Positions 8,833 through 15,550 of a stretch of DNA of 28,869 bases are shown here, piece by piece. The stretch is from the IMG/VR virus record IMGVR_UViG_3300032820_000080, positions 1 through 28,869 of that record, one strand, 5' to 3'. The position numbers and the translations under genes were made by a program. The notes beneath the pieces were generated by a model. The model did no database searches and had not been told where the DNA came from. It saw nothing but the letters and a program-made list of their open reading frames with translations. How positions within the stretch are numbered: position 1 is the stretch's first letter; each line of letters starts with the position of its first letter. The DNA comes from a virus.

Positions 8833-8850
8833 AGCCCCCTTCGGGGGGCT
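8833..8850 (+). terminator. UUCG-tetraloop hairpin after the capsid gene
   Basis: AGCCCCC (8833-8839) and GGGGGCT (8844-8850) form a perfect 7-bp stem closed by C-G around a TTCG loop, an exceptionally stable RNA tetraloop. Only three T residues precede the following ACC, so there is no proper U-tract. It may be a partial or factor-dependent terminator, or an RNA-stabilising / processing hairpin at the capsid mRNA 3' end. The position resembles the terminator downstream of the T7 capsid gene. The next gene's Shine-Dalgarno (AGGAG 8860-8864) follows 10 bases later. Confidence 0.7.
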
Positions 8851-8871
8851 TTACCTCACAGGAGAAACAAG

Positions 8872-9081
8872 ATGGCAAATATAGGACAACCACCCAGCAA
8901 GGGTAGTGCAACAGCTATTGGCCCCGATATGAACCCGCCGCCTTATAGTGAAGGGGAACCTAAACTTAGAAAGTATGGGCCGGGAAAGGATGGTGCTTTA
9001 GGCACCACAGAACACAACGGAAGTATAGATAACGTCATAAGCACACAAGTTTCTAAAGTAGGTAAAGTGTATGGCTGGTAA
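8872..9081 (+). CDS. Small proline/glycine-rich head-region protein
   Basis: A 69-residue protein of unknown function. It is rich in Gly, Pro and Lys and includes PPPYSEGEPKLRKYG (about 22-36). It contains no hydrophobic segment. I chose ATG 8872 because AGGAG at 8860-8864 sits seven bases upstream; an in-frame earlier ATG at 8755 lies inside the capsid gene and would include the hairpin. The end overlaps the next small gene by 11 bases. Such small proteins between capsid and adaptor genes may be decoration or neck components; this is inference from place. Confidence 0.65.
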   Translation: MANIGQPPSKGSATAIGPDMNPPPYSEGEPKLRKYGPGKDGALGTTEHNGSIDNVISTQVSKVGKVYGW

Positions 9082-9223
9082 AAAAAGTAAGATTTCAAAG
9101 CAGAGTTCAGTCAAGAAATCAAAGACTACAAAACCCCCAACTAAGGAAGAAAGTCTTTCCAGTGTTGTAAGGGGCATGGAGGCCATTGCGACAGGCAAGG
9201 ATTCGAGGTATCATTTAAAATGA
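9071..9223 (+). CDS. Small lysine-rich protein
   Basis: A 50-residue ORF beginning MAGKKSKISK and ending in RYHLK. The first half is almost all Lys, Ser, Thr and Gln, the second half a short helix (SLSSVVRGMEAIATGKD). It overlaps the preceding gene by 11 bases in another frame and its TGA overlaps the following ATG (ATGA 9220-9223). The tight two-sided coupling supports a real gene despite the short length. No function is recognised. The high positive charge would allow DNA or RNA contact. Confidence 0.6.
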   Translation: MAGKKSKISKQSSVKKSKTTKPPTKEESLSSVVRGMEAIATGKDSRYHLK

Positions 9224-9540
9224 AGAAAAATGCTTTAGCGCAATCTACTCCAGTAGAGACATTTCATTCTAATTCGGATGAAACTGAGTTTACTATCAAC
9301 ACCTATCAGGATTGTGAACCTATACTAGACGAAAACAAGAAAGCATATAATAATTATGGCGACTTGTTGACTCCCGGAAAGACTGGTGAAGGTGTAAGAG
9401 TTGCATCTATACCGCTAAATGTATGGACTCAGTGGATGAAAGAAACCAATGGGGCAATAGAGAAAGATCATAAACTTATGAAGAAGTATCTAAACGACCC
9501 AGATAATAAATATTTTAGAACGACACCAACGAGGGTTTAA
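9220..9540 (+). CDS. Conserved small head/neck-region protein
   Basis: A 106-residue soluble protein with a predicted helical C-terminal half and the ending LNDPDNKYFRTTPTRV. A terminal 'lNdpdn.yfRT..grv' segment is a recurring feature of small proteins encoded just upstream of the adaptor gene in marine podoviruses. The biochemical role is unknown. Start overlaps the previous stop by four bases. The following 97 bases contain only a doubtful micro-ORF before the adaptor. Confidence 0.7.
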   Translation: MKKNALAQSTPVETFHSNSDETEFTINTYQDCEPILDENKKAYNNYGDLLTPGKTGEGVRVASIPLNVWTQWMKETNGAIEKDHKLMKKYLNDPDNKYFRTTPTRV

Positions 9541-9542
9541 TT

Positions 9543-9638
9543 ATGTGGTTATACGCACATGGTGTTTTAGGACACACGCAAAGAAACTATAGAATTCTGA
9601 ATCAAAGCGTATTCTTCTCGAAACGTAATGTGACCTAA
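9543..9638 (+). CDS. Possible 31-residue peptide
   Basis: An ATG two bases after the previous stop opens a 31-residue frame (MWLYAHGVLG start) that ends in TAATG, overlapping the adaptor ATG at 9638. The exact fit into the gap and the coupling favour a gene. There is no Shine-Dalgarno beyond what the preceding gene's terminating ribosome would supply, and the peptide is not recognised. It could simply be a coupling leader for the adaptor. Confidence 0.3.
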   Translation: MWLYAHGVLGHTQRNYRILNQSVFFSKRNVT

Positions 9639-10306
9639 TGGCTATAGGTACTTACAGCGAACTACAGACTGCTGTAGCTAACTGGCTGGACAGAGATGAT
9701 CTGACAGATAGGATACAAGAGTTTATCTCTCTAGCGGAGGCCCGAATGAATCGGATTCTCCGCTTGTCGATAATGCTTAATGTAGATCAAACTACATTAG
9801 GAGGGGCTGCCGCATTAGTGGGCGGAACTAGGGAGTATGCGTTGCCGTCTGGTTATCTTCAGATGCTAGATTTTCATCTGAGAACTGATCCTATAACTAC
9901 GTTGTCTTATATCACTCCTGAGAACATGAACAGAATGTGGGCAGGAAGTCAAAGCGGAAGACCAGAAGCCTACACTATCTTCTCAGATAATTCTAGTGGA
10001 ACACCAATAAAGAAAGTTCGTTTGGGGCCAGCACCAGATTCTGCTTATGATTATTCGATAACATTTTTCAAGAAGATTGATGCTCTTTCAATAACTAATA
10101 CTACAGAGCAGATGTTGACAAACAATCCAGATGTATATCTGTATGGAGCGTTAATGGAGGCAGAGCCATTTCTAATGAACGATGCTAGGGTTCAATTATG
10201 GGCCACAGCTTTTCAACAGGCTATTGCTGATTTACAGGAACAAGATAACAAAGACCGTCATTCGGGCAGCGCAATGAGGGTTATGAATACAGGTGGGTAC
10301 TACTAA
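9638..10306 (+). CDS. Head-tail adaptor protein
   Basis: A 222-residue protein. The start (GTYSELQTAVANWLDRDDLT, residues 3-22, then the QEFISLAEARMNR helix) is the familiar 'Ty.eL..av..wl.R.Dl...i..fi.laE.rinr.lr' opening of phage adaptor/head-completion proteins of short-tailed phages. The family forms a ring under the portal and connects it to the tail hub. The C-terminus (about 160-215) is helical, ending in a GGYY. It is coupled to the upstream micro-ORF and to the fibre gene downstream (TAATG at 10304-10308). Length is normal. Confidence 0.8.
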   Translation: MAIGTYSELQTAVANWLDRDDLTDRIQEFISLAEARMNRILRLSIMLNVDQTTLGGAAALVGGTREYALPSGYLQMLDFHLRTDPITTLSYITPENMNRMWAGSQSGRPEAYTIFSDNSSGTPIKKVRLGPAPDSAYDYSITFFKKIDALSITNTTEQMLTNNPDVYLYGALMEAEPFLMNDARVQLWATAFQQAIADLQEQDNKDRHSGSAMRVMNTGGYY

Positions 10307-11502
10307 TGGCACTAGAAACTGGTAATTATATTGATGATCTGGTAATCACAAATCCCACGGCTTCAGACCCAATTAGTCAGGGAGATGACCATCTTCAATT
10401 AATCAAGAAAGTTGTAAAGCAATCGTTCCCGTCTGTTGACTCAGCGGTACATGCTATTCATCCATCTGCGACAGCTCCAGCAACATCCCTTACTGCTGGT
10501 CTTATGTGGTTCGATACATCTGCAAATCTATTGAAGATAAGAAATGAAGCTAACGATGCGTGGGTTACATTAGCAGTATCCATCATAACAAGTAATTCAG
10601 TAGACGTTGATGCGGGAACTGTTGACGGTGCAGTGATTGGCGGGGCAACTCCTGCTGCAATTACAGGAACAACCTTAACTGGTAATACAAGCCTTGCATT
10701 GGCTACAGGCGCTACAGTAACTGGTATTGATAATGGTGCATTAGGCTCAAGCGCTACATTGCTTGCAACGCAGGGTGCAGTAAAGACCTATGTAGACGCT
10801 CAAGTTACTGCACAAGATTTAGACCTTATCTCTGATTCTGGAACTATAGATATTGACCTAGACTCTGAAAGTCTAACCGTTTCTGGTGGTGAAGGGATTG
10901 ATACAAGTGCTACTGGAACGACGCTAACCATTGCTGGCGAAGATGCCAGTACATCCAATAAGGGTGTTGCTTCGTTTCATTCTGATAATTTTTCAGTATC
11001 TTCTGGTGCGGTAACAATCAAAGATGCTGGTGTAGCGAATGCCGAACTAGCGGATATGGCAGCTAATACGGTAAAGGTTAGAAATGCTAACTCCTCTGGA
11101 GTGCCGTCTGATCTAGCTCTAGCCACCACTCAGATTATGATAGGCGATGGTACAGGCTTTACAGTAGCCGCATTATCTGGTGACGCCACCATGACAAATG
11201 CTGGAGCGGTGACAGTTACTGGTATACAGGGCGAATCAGTTAGTGCTGCTTCAGCGGCTAACGATCAATACTTGAAGTATTCAACTGCATCCTCAGAGTG
11301 GCAAAAGGTGGATGTTCTTGCTCCTGACAGACTGACAACAAAAGGTGATCTGCTTGTCTACAATACTGTGGACTCAGAAACCAGACTGCCCGTTGGGGCT
11401 AACAATTTAGTATTAACTGCGGACTCAACAGCTACCAATGGTGTAGCATGGGCAAGTACCGCCTCTGCTGGCTTCTCAGTTGCAATGGCGATTGCTCTCT
11501 AA
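10306..11502 (+). CDS. Tail fibre protein
   Basis: A 398-residue fibre. The N-terminus (LETGNYIDDL, then ASDPISQGDDHLQLIK, about 19-34) is the standard virion-attachment segment of podovirus fibre proteins. A WFDTSANLLKIRN motif (about 68-80) follows. The rest is low-complexity Thr/Ala/Gly/Val beta-repeat sequence typical of an elongated trimeric shaft. The region around 290-370 (KYSTASSEW, LTTKGDLLVYN) is a common fibre segment before a distal tip, and the protein ends hydrophobically without an obvious receptor domain. The tip may be supplied by the following separate proteins. Confidence 0.8.
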   Translation: MALETGNYIDDLVITNPTASDPISQGDDHLQLIKKVVKQSFPSVDSAVHAIHPSATAPATSLTAGLMWFDTSANLLKIRNEANDAWVTLAVSIITSNSVDVDAGTVDGAVIGGATPAAITGTTLTGNTSLALATGATVTGIDNGALGSSATLLATQGAVKTYVDAQVTAQDLDLISDSGTIDIDLDSESLTVSGGEGIDTSATGTTLTIAGEDASTSNKGVASFHSDNFSVSSGAVTIKDAGVANAELADMAANTVKVRNANSSGVPSDLALATTQIMIGDGTGFTVAALSGDATMTNAGAVTVTGIQGESVSAASAANDQYLKYSTASSEWQKVDVLAPDRLTTKGDLLVYNTVDSETRLPVGANNLVLTADSTATNGVAWASTASAGFSVAMAIAL

Positions 11503-11513
11503 AGGTAAATATT

Positions 11514-11855
11514 ATGGCACAAGACTTTACAAAAGACTATAAATCACAAGTTACTACTGCACCGCATACGCTACGGACAGCTAACTCGAATGATGCGTTG
11601 ATTGGCATTAGGCTAACAAACATTACAGCGAGTGCTGTTACTGTAGACGTATGGATTGATGTAGCGGCGGCAGGATCAACGGCATCTGTTGTTTACCTTG
11701 CTGATGACTTACAGGTTCCTCCAAAGTCATCGGTGGAGCTAATACAAGGCGGCGCTAAAATAGTTATGCAAAGCACCGACCTTCTAAGGATTCAGGCTTC
11801 TGCGGTAACTTCCATAGCAGCTTGGGTTAGCGTTGTAGACGCAATCTCAGCATAG
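11514..11855 (+). CDS. Small beta-rich fibre-associated protein
   Basis: A 113-residue beta-strand-rich protein starting AQDFTKDYKSQVTT after the Met. It contains an 'l.gi.ltNitasavtvdv.i' pattern and VPPKSSVELIQGGAKIVMQS, both typical of small phage proteins predicted as a beta-sandwich. Similar proteins are found beside fibre genes, perhaps as accessory tip or tail decoration. I chose ATG 11514 over the earlier in-frame start at 11448 because that one lies inside the fibre gene and would add a cysteine-containing leader. The next gene's AGGAGG overlaps this stop. Confidence 0.65.
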   Translation: MAQDFTKDYKSQVTTAPHTLRTANSNDALIGIRLTNITASAVTVDVWIDVAAAGSTASVVYLADDLQVPPKSSVELIQGGAKIVMQSTDLLRIQASAVTSIAAWVSVVDAISA

Positions 11856-11863
11856 GAGGCATT

Positions 11864-12040
11864 ATGGTTGGCGAAACAAATGGAACGCTGTATCTTAACA
11901 ATCCGCCGGGTAAGGAAGGGTTCTTCCTCAACCAAGCTACTATTGATGGTGATTACACCATAGCTGACAACGGTGTGGTAGCAGGGCCAGTAACCTTCAC
12001 TGGAACAGTTACAGTCACAGGAACACTGGTAATCGTATGA
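11864..12040 (+). CDS. 58-residue fibre-like peptide
   Basis: A short ORF (58 residues) with a perfect AGGAGG at 11854-11859 and an ATGA overlap with the next adhesin. It has a GTLYLNNPPGKEGFFLN start and a C-terminal repeat of Thr, Val and Gly ending TVTGTLVIV. Similar short beta-repeats occur at the ends of fibre proteins, where they stabilise trimers. It may be a separate trimerisation module or mini-fibre. No enzyme motif is present. Its good start signal and coupling make it likely to be translated. Confidence 0.65.
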   Translation: MVGETNGTLYLNNPPGKEGFFLNQATIDGDYTIADNGVVAGPVTFTGTVTVTGTLVIV

Positions 12041-12780
12041 GCAAGATTAATGTAGATACATGGGAACCTGAGTCTGGTACTGCTGCTACTCTGATGGCAT
12101 CTGGTGATACCGTTACGGTGCCATCGGGAGCGGAACTTGATATTGCAAGCGGTGCAACATTAGATGTCAATGGGACTATCGATGTAACTGGTGCGACTAC
12201 TACAGGATTTCCTGCTGGTGGTATGGCGGGGGTTCAGGTTTATACCGCTGGTGGCACATGGACTAAAGCAACTAGGGAATCGGCTCTTGGTGTAACCATT
12301 ACTAAGGTAATTGTTGAAGTTCAAGGAGCGGGTGGCAGTGGTGCTGCAACGGGTTCAGGTTACGGGGGTGGTGGAGGAGGTGGATATTCCAAAAAAATTG
12401 TAGACGTTTCTTCGGTCACAGCATCGACAATAACAATAGGCACAGGTGGGGCGGCTGTTGGGGCAAACGCTGGAGCGGGAGCTGCAGGGGGTTTATCTTC
12501 ATGGGCAGACTCAGTGAATACAGATGTTGTTGGTAATGGTGGAGCGGGTAAACCCGCCTCCGCTGCAGTCGGAACGGGTGGAACCGCTACTGGTGGTGAC
12601 CTTCAAATTACTGGTGGAGATGGAACTATTTATGCCGGAGGATCAAATGTGTTTGGCGATGGACAGATTATGTATACTAAGGCTGGTCAAGGTTATGGTA
12701 GTGGTGGTGGTTACGGGCATGTAGCTTACGGATCTGGCGCGGGAGCAGGCGGTATCGTCGTAGTGTGGGAGTATCAATAA
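12037..12780 (+). CDS. Glycine-rich tail fibre adhesin
   Basis: A 247-residue protein. Residues 1-60 form a beta-repeat stalk containing DIASGATLDVNGTIDVTGA. A bridging segment includes a GGTWTKA motif. From about 95 to the end the protein is extremely Gly-rich, with GYGGGGGGGYSKK near 107-119, then a pattern of GG-flanked turns and a terminal GGIVVVWEYQ. The 'fta.GtwtkP.g...v.v...GaGGgG' architecture is that of glycine-rich phage adhesins that bind outer-membrane receptors. The stalk is shared almost word for word with the adhesin at 13060, so the two are modular relatives with different tips. A tail-assembly-type gene follows in TAATG. Confidence 0.8.
   Translation: MSKINVDTWEPESGTAATLMASGDTVTVPSGAELDIASGATLDVNGTIDVTGATTTGFPAGGMAGVQVYTAGGTWTKATRESALGVTITKVIVEVQGAGGSGAATGSGYGGGGGGGYSKKIVDVSSVTASTITIGTGGAAVGANAGAGAAGGLSSWADSVNTDVVGNGGAGKPASAAVGTGGTATGGDLQITGGDGTIYAGGSNVFGDGQIMYTKAGQGYGSGGGYGHVAYGSGAGAGGIVVVWEYQ
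12133..12214 (+). repeat. Direct repeat copy 1 in adhesin stalk
   Basis: This 82-base segment matches 13207-13288 in the next adhesin with roughly four in five bases conserved, and encodes a 27-residue stalk segment that differs at two positions between the copies. Differences fall mostly at third codon positions, so the copies are old enough to have drifted but are held at protein level. It is a natural recombination point for swapping tips. Confidence 0.8.
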
Positions 12781-13058
12781 TGGCTAATTACGCAGTAGTA
12801 AAAAATGGCGCAGTAGAAAACATAGTTATATGGGATGGGGTTACAGAGTTCTCTGTACCCGATTCTGAGCTGATCGAAGCTACGGCAGATGCGCGTATCG
12901 GTGGCACCTACGATGGTGTATTCCATTATGTAGAACCACCCGTCCCAGAACCCACAGCAGAACAAGTAGCCGCAGCCGAAGCAAAAGCAAGCGCTATTGA
13001 AAAACTAAAATCTCTCGGCCTAAACGATGCTGAAATAGCCAGTATCACAGGAGGATAG
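12780..13058 (+). CDS. Fibre-associated chaperone-like protein 1
   Basis: A 92-residue protein starting MANYAVVKNGAVENIVIWDG, a beta hairpin typical of the 'yaiV.nG.v.NvvlwDG' family encoded after phage fibre genes. A proline-rich middle (EPPVPEPT) follows, then a helix-turn-helix-like C-terminus ending KLKSLGLNDAEIASITGG. It most likely assists folding or caps the preceding adhesin. I chose ATG 12780 because it overlaps the adhesin stop in TAATG; the in-frame alternative at 12765 lies inside that gene. The C-terminal 'KL..LGL...Ei' tail recurs in the second chaperone at 13732. Confidence 0.7.
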   Translation: MANYAVVKNGAVENIVIWDGVTEFSVPDSELIEATADARIGGTYDGVFHYVEPPVPEPTAEQVAAAEAKASAIEKLKSLGLNDAEIASITGG

Positions 13059-13059
13059 T

Positions 13060-13731
13060 ATGGCATCCGAAGTAAAAACAAATAAACTATCCCCTGCAAC
13101 TGGAACAGATGTAACGCTAGGAGATTCCTCTGATACGTTTACTCTTCCTTCTGGCTCGGCAATAACTGTAGCCTCTGGTGGAGATATAAATGTAGCTTCT
13201 GGGGGTGAGATTGATATTGCTAGTGGCGCAACGCTGGATGTTAATGGGACTATTGATGTAACTGGAGCAACCCTTACTGGATTTCCGGGGCTATTTTCAT
13301 CTTATGCACATATAGTAGATTCTAAAGCGGAGGGAACTAATGGCGGAACATTTACCCTCGGGGCTTGGCGAACGAGAGATTTGAATACGGAGGTAACTGA
13401 CCCAGATGGTATAGTTTCAATATCTGCGAATGCGTTTACTTTGGCTGCTGGAAGTTATTTGATTAAATGGATATGCCCAGCTTATTCTGTTGGTGAGCAT
13501 AAATCTCGGTTATATGATGTTACTGGTACAGCAGGCATACAAAATGGCATGTCCGCCTACTCTCCCGCCGCCAGTTCTGGGGCTGCACGTGTAACCCCAT
13601 CAGGAAGTAATGTTTACAGGATTGAGCATTGGTGTATTACGACCTTAGCCACGTACGGGTTCGGTGTGGATACTGGCACTGGCACTGGTGTAGAAATTTA
13701 CGCGCAAGTCGAAATTCTCAAGGAGTCCTAA
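13060..13731 (+). CDS. Tail fibre adhesin with C1q-like tip
   Basis: A 223-residue protein. The stalk (1-75) has repeated 'vasGg.i.vasGg.idiasGatldvnGt' units. From about 80 on there is a jelly-roll-like domain: HIVDSKAEGTNGGTF, a WRTRDLNTEV strand, LAAGSYLIKWICPAYSVGEH, and a final VEIYAQVEILKES. That series matches C1q/TNF-like tip domains of marine phage fibres, where the 'r.LNt...dp.g..si....ftl.aGtY.i...aPay.v..hk.rl' sequence is characteristic. Receptor binding at the cell surface is the likely job. It starts one base after the upstream stop with AGGAGG just ahead, and the chaperone-like gene follows directly. Confidence 0.8.
   Translation: MASEVKTNKLSPATGTDVTLGDSSDTFTLPSGSAITVASGGDINVASGGEIDIASGATLDVNGTIDVTGATLTGFPGLFSSYAHIVDSKAEGTNGGTFTLGAWRTRDLNTEVTDPDGIVSISANAFTLAAGSYLIKWICPAYSVGEHKSRLYDVTGTAGIQNGMSAYSPAASSGAARVTPSGSNVYRIEHWCITTLATYGFGVDTGTGTGVEIYAQVEILKES
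13207..13288 (+). repeat. Direct repeat copy 2 in adhesin stalk
   Basis: Second copy of the 82-base segment at 12133-12214. It encodes the stalk of the C1q-type adhesin just before the tip domain begins. The break in similarity after the shared Gly-Phe-Pro marks the module boundary. Confidence 0.8.
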
Positions 13732-13998
13732 ATGGATATTAATCATTGCATTGACCATTTAGGTCTTAATAGAAACTCTTACGGTTTAAACAAAAGTAAT
13801 CCTCCACACGAATTCATTAGGTGGGATGGCCCAGATCCGCAACCAACGCAAGAAGAGTTGGAAGTTGCTTGGGTTGAGGCGCAACAAGTAGCCTCTGAAG
13901 CTGCTATTGAAAAATCTAATAGACAAGACTCTGTCAAAGCAAAACTTGAGGCTCTTGGTCTAACTACAGAAGAAGTGCAGGAGGCTTTTGGATTATGA
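13732..13998 (+). CDS. Tail-assembly-type chaperone protein 2
   Basis: An 88-residue protein. The N-terminal third carries a 'd.l.HLGL' segment; the centre IRWDGPDPQPTQEELEVAWVE (about 32-52) is the 'w.g.d.pqPT.eElea.w.e' pattern of small phage tail-assembly proteins (XkdW-like). The C-terminus KLEALGLTTEEVQEAFGL is helical and resembles the tail of the first chaperone. It directly follows the C1q adhesin (stop TAA then ATG) and overlaps the third adhesin in ATGA. A role in assembling or folding the preceding fibre is inferred from family and position. Confidence 0.75.
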   Translation: MDINHCIDHLGLNRNSYGLNKSNPPHEFIRWDGPDPQPTQEELEVAWVEAQQVASEAAIEKSNRQDSVKAKLEALGLTTEEVQEAFGL

Positions 13999-14744
13999 GC
14001 GAAGTTAAAGTTGACACAATTTCTGAACGTACCGCTGCTGGTGGAGTAACCATTGATGGTGTATTACTTAAAGACAGTATAGTAAACACAGATAATATCG
14101 CAGAGAAAACGGCAGCCGCTGGCGTCACCATTGATGGTGTTCTAGTCAAGGATGGTGTAGCAACCTTCCAGACTGCTGCTGGCTCCCCACTTGTCTTTGA
14201 GGGAGCTACAGCAAATGCTTTTGAGACTACGTTTGCCATCACTGATCCGACTGCGGACAGGACTATTACTTTTCCTGATGCAGATGTAACTCTTGGTGCT
14301 TCTGGAGATAACACCCCAAGTTTTAGGGCTAGTGGTGGTTATACGGCTGCAGCTTCAGGAACATGGTATACGATGCAATTAAGCAACGAATCATGGGATA
14401 CAGATAATGCTTTTGATACATCCACTTATAGATTTACTGTTCCTGTTGGAAAAGGCGGCAAGTATGTGATTAGTTACGACGTGACTGCAAACACTGCGTC
14501 TGCTGGCCAACGTGTTATTGGTCGTGTGGATAAAAATGGTAGCGACTCAGATGCCACTATGGTCTCCGGTAGTCCGGGTGCTAGTTCACAGAGAGTAAAT
14601 GCCGTTCTTACAATGATCCTTGAGTTGGACGCAGGAGACTATATTGAACTGAAGGGGCAACAGAATAGAGGTGTTGATTACGATTTCAGATCTGGTGAAA
14701 CATGGATGGCAGGATACAAATTAATAGGCATAGATGATGCATAA
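13995..14744 (+). CDS. Third tail fibre adhesin, C1q-like
   Basis: A 249-residue protein. Residues 1-50 contain an internal tandem repeat (GVTIDGVLLKDS, then GVTIDGVLVKDG) of the 'e.taa.GVtiDGvllKDg' type very common in phage fibres. Next comes FAITDPTADRTITFPDA, another standard fibre linker. The C-terminal domain (about 115-249) has YTAAASGTWYTMQL, TYRFTVPVGKGGKYVISYDV and LELDAGDYIELKGQQ strands, a C1q/TNF-like jelly roll. It differs in stalk and tip from the two adhesins before it, so the array is not a simple duplication. Overlap with flanking genes indicates coupled translation. Confidence 0.85.
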   Translation: MSEVKVDTISERTAAGGVTIDGVLLKDSIVNTDNIAEKTAAAGVTIDGVLVKDGVATFQTAAGSPLVFEGATANAFETTFAITDPTADRTITFPDADVTLGASGDNTPSFRASGGYTAAASGTWYTMQLSNESWDTDNAFDTSTYRFTVPVGKGGKYVISYDVTANTASAGQRVIGRVDKNGSDSDATMVSGSPGASSQRVNAVLTMILELDAGDYIELKGQQNRGVDYDFRSGETWMAGYKLIGIDDA

Positions 14745-15042
14745 AAATCGAGGATTACAACAATTAGGGTTTATTACAAATGAGGACTTTTCCCTTCAAG
14801 ACGATGGGGATGGCATCTACATTAGGCGATGGCTCTCCGAAAAACCTCAGCCTTCTGATGCGGAAATAGAAGAGGCTTACGTTGCTTGGGAAAATGACCA
14901 TACTTGGAAACGAAAAGCAGAATACCCATCAATAGATGAACTTGTTGTGGCGCTTTGGGAAGGTGTGGTTGAAGAAAGAATGGCTGCGGTTACTTCACTA
15001 GAAGGAAAGCGTCAGGCTGTAAAAACCAAATATCCTAAATGA
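14734..15042 (+). CDS. Tail-assembly-type chaperone protein 3
   Basis: A 102-residue protein. It contains YIRRWLSEKPQPSDAEIEEAY (about 29-49), the same 'w....pqPs..Ei..a' motif as chaperone 2. A helical C-terminus includes YPSIDELVVALWEG (about 68-81) and ends KTKYPK. The 'YPsi.eql.alweg...e.......i.aVk.kYPk' ending is a well-known phage motif in tail-fibre-associated proteins. Two successive ATGs (14734 and 14737) can start it; both overlap the adhesin stop. Its own stop overlaps the 54-residue membrane gene in ATGA. It most likely serves the third adhesin. Confidence 0.75.
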   Translation: MMHKNRGLQQLGFITNEDFSLQDDGDGIYIRRWLSEKPQPSDAEIEEAYVAWENDHTWKRKAEYPSIDELVVALWEGVVEERMAAVTSLEGKRQAVKTKYPK

Positions 15043-15203
15043 GTTTTATAGTAGGGATAGCAAGAATAGCGCATTGGTTTTTTATCCCTTTCTTGATAAT
15101 ATGGATGACAATAGCACCAAACGATATGCTTCCTAATTGTCTTATCGAAGCAAAGCAGGCTGTGTCTAATAAATTTAGTGGCGGATATTTCGGGGAAGAA
15201 TAA
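15039..15203 (+). CDS. 54-residue single-pass membrane protein
   Basis: A small ORF linked on both sides: ATGA with the chaperone gene and TAATG with the IscA-like gene. After a short MSFIVGIARI start there is one hydrophobic helix at about residues 8-27 (WFFIPFLIIWMTIA), then a polar tail with one cysteine and the ending GGYFGEE. No family is recognised. Holin-like or membrane-anchoring roles are both possible. The coupling to the iron-sulfur carrier suggests they are made in step. Confidence 0.65.
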   Translation: MSFIVGIARIAHWFFIPFLIIWMTIAPNDMLPNCLIEAKQAVSNKFSGGYFGEE

Positions 15204-15526
15204 TGGTGACAGTAACAGACAGCGCAATGGACAAGGTTGCTGACCTATTAGAAAGTCAACCAGACATGGTGGGCATCCGTGTATTCGTATATGGGGGAGG
15301 CTGTAGCGGAATGAAGCATAGCATGACCTTTGCTGATGTTAGAGAAAAGAGAGACATTGAACTTTCATCCAATCTTTACATAGACCCAGTGGCAATCCAG
15401 TACATGGATGGCGCTACAATAGACTACGATGCATCAACTATGAACCCTACCTTCAGGTTCCTTGACGTCTTTCAGGCGCAGGGTGGTTCAGGTACATGCG
15501 GTGGTTGTGGGGCTGCTGGTGGATAA
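15203..15526 (+). CDS. IscA/HesB-like A-type iron-sulfur carrier 1
   Basis: A 107-residue protein of the HesB/IscA (A-type carrier) family, which holds a 2Fe-2S or 4Fe-4S cluster, or iron, on three cysteines and passes it to apoproteins. Visible: RVFVYGGGCSGM (26-37) with Cys34, a central beta region with IDPVAIQYMDGATIDYD, and a C-terminal CGGCG with Cys99 and Cys102. The family normally ends in CGCG (Cys-X-Cys); here there is an extra Gly, giving Cys-X-X-Cys, and a glycine-rich tail without the usual SF. That is odd and may alter metal binding. It follows the small membrane gene in TAATG and precedes the gp10-like tail gene. Viral copies could support host metabolism or be virion parts; neither is shown here. 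Confidence 0.8.
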   Translation: MVTVTDSAMDKVADLLESQPDMVGIRVFVYGGGCSGMKHSMTFADVREKRDIELSSNLYIDPVAIQYMDGATIDYDASTMNPTFRFLDVFQAQGGSGTCGGCGAAGG

Positions 15527-15550
15527 GGGAAGCTATTTCGGAGAACAGTA

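Noticed and set aside
13964-14314. Minus-strand 116-codon frame rich in Ser/Ala/Val
   Set aside because: It is the complementary reading of the Thr/Ala-rich fibre stalk at 13995-14744; the sense frame has clear fibre motifs.
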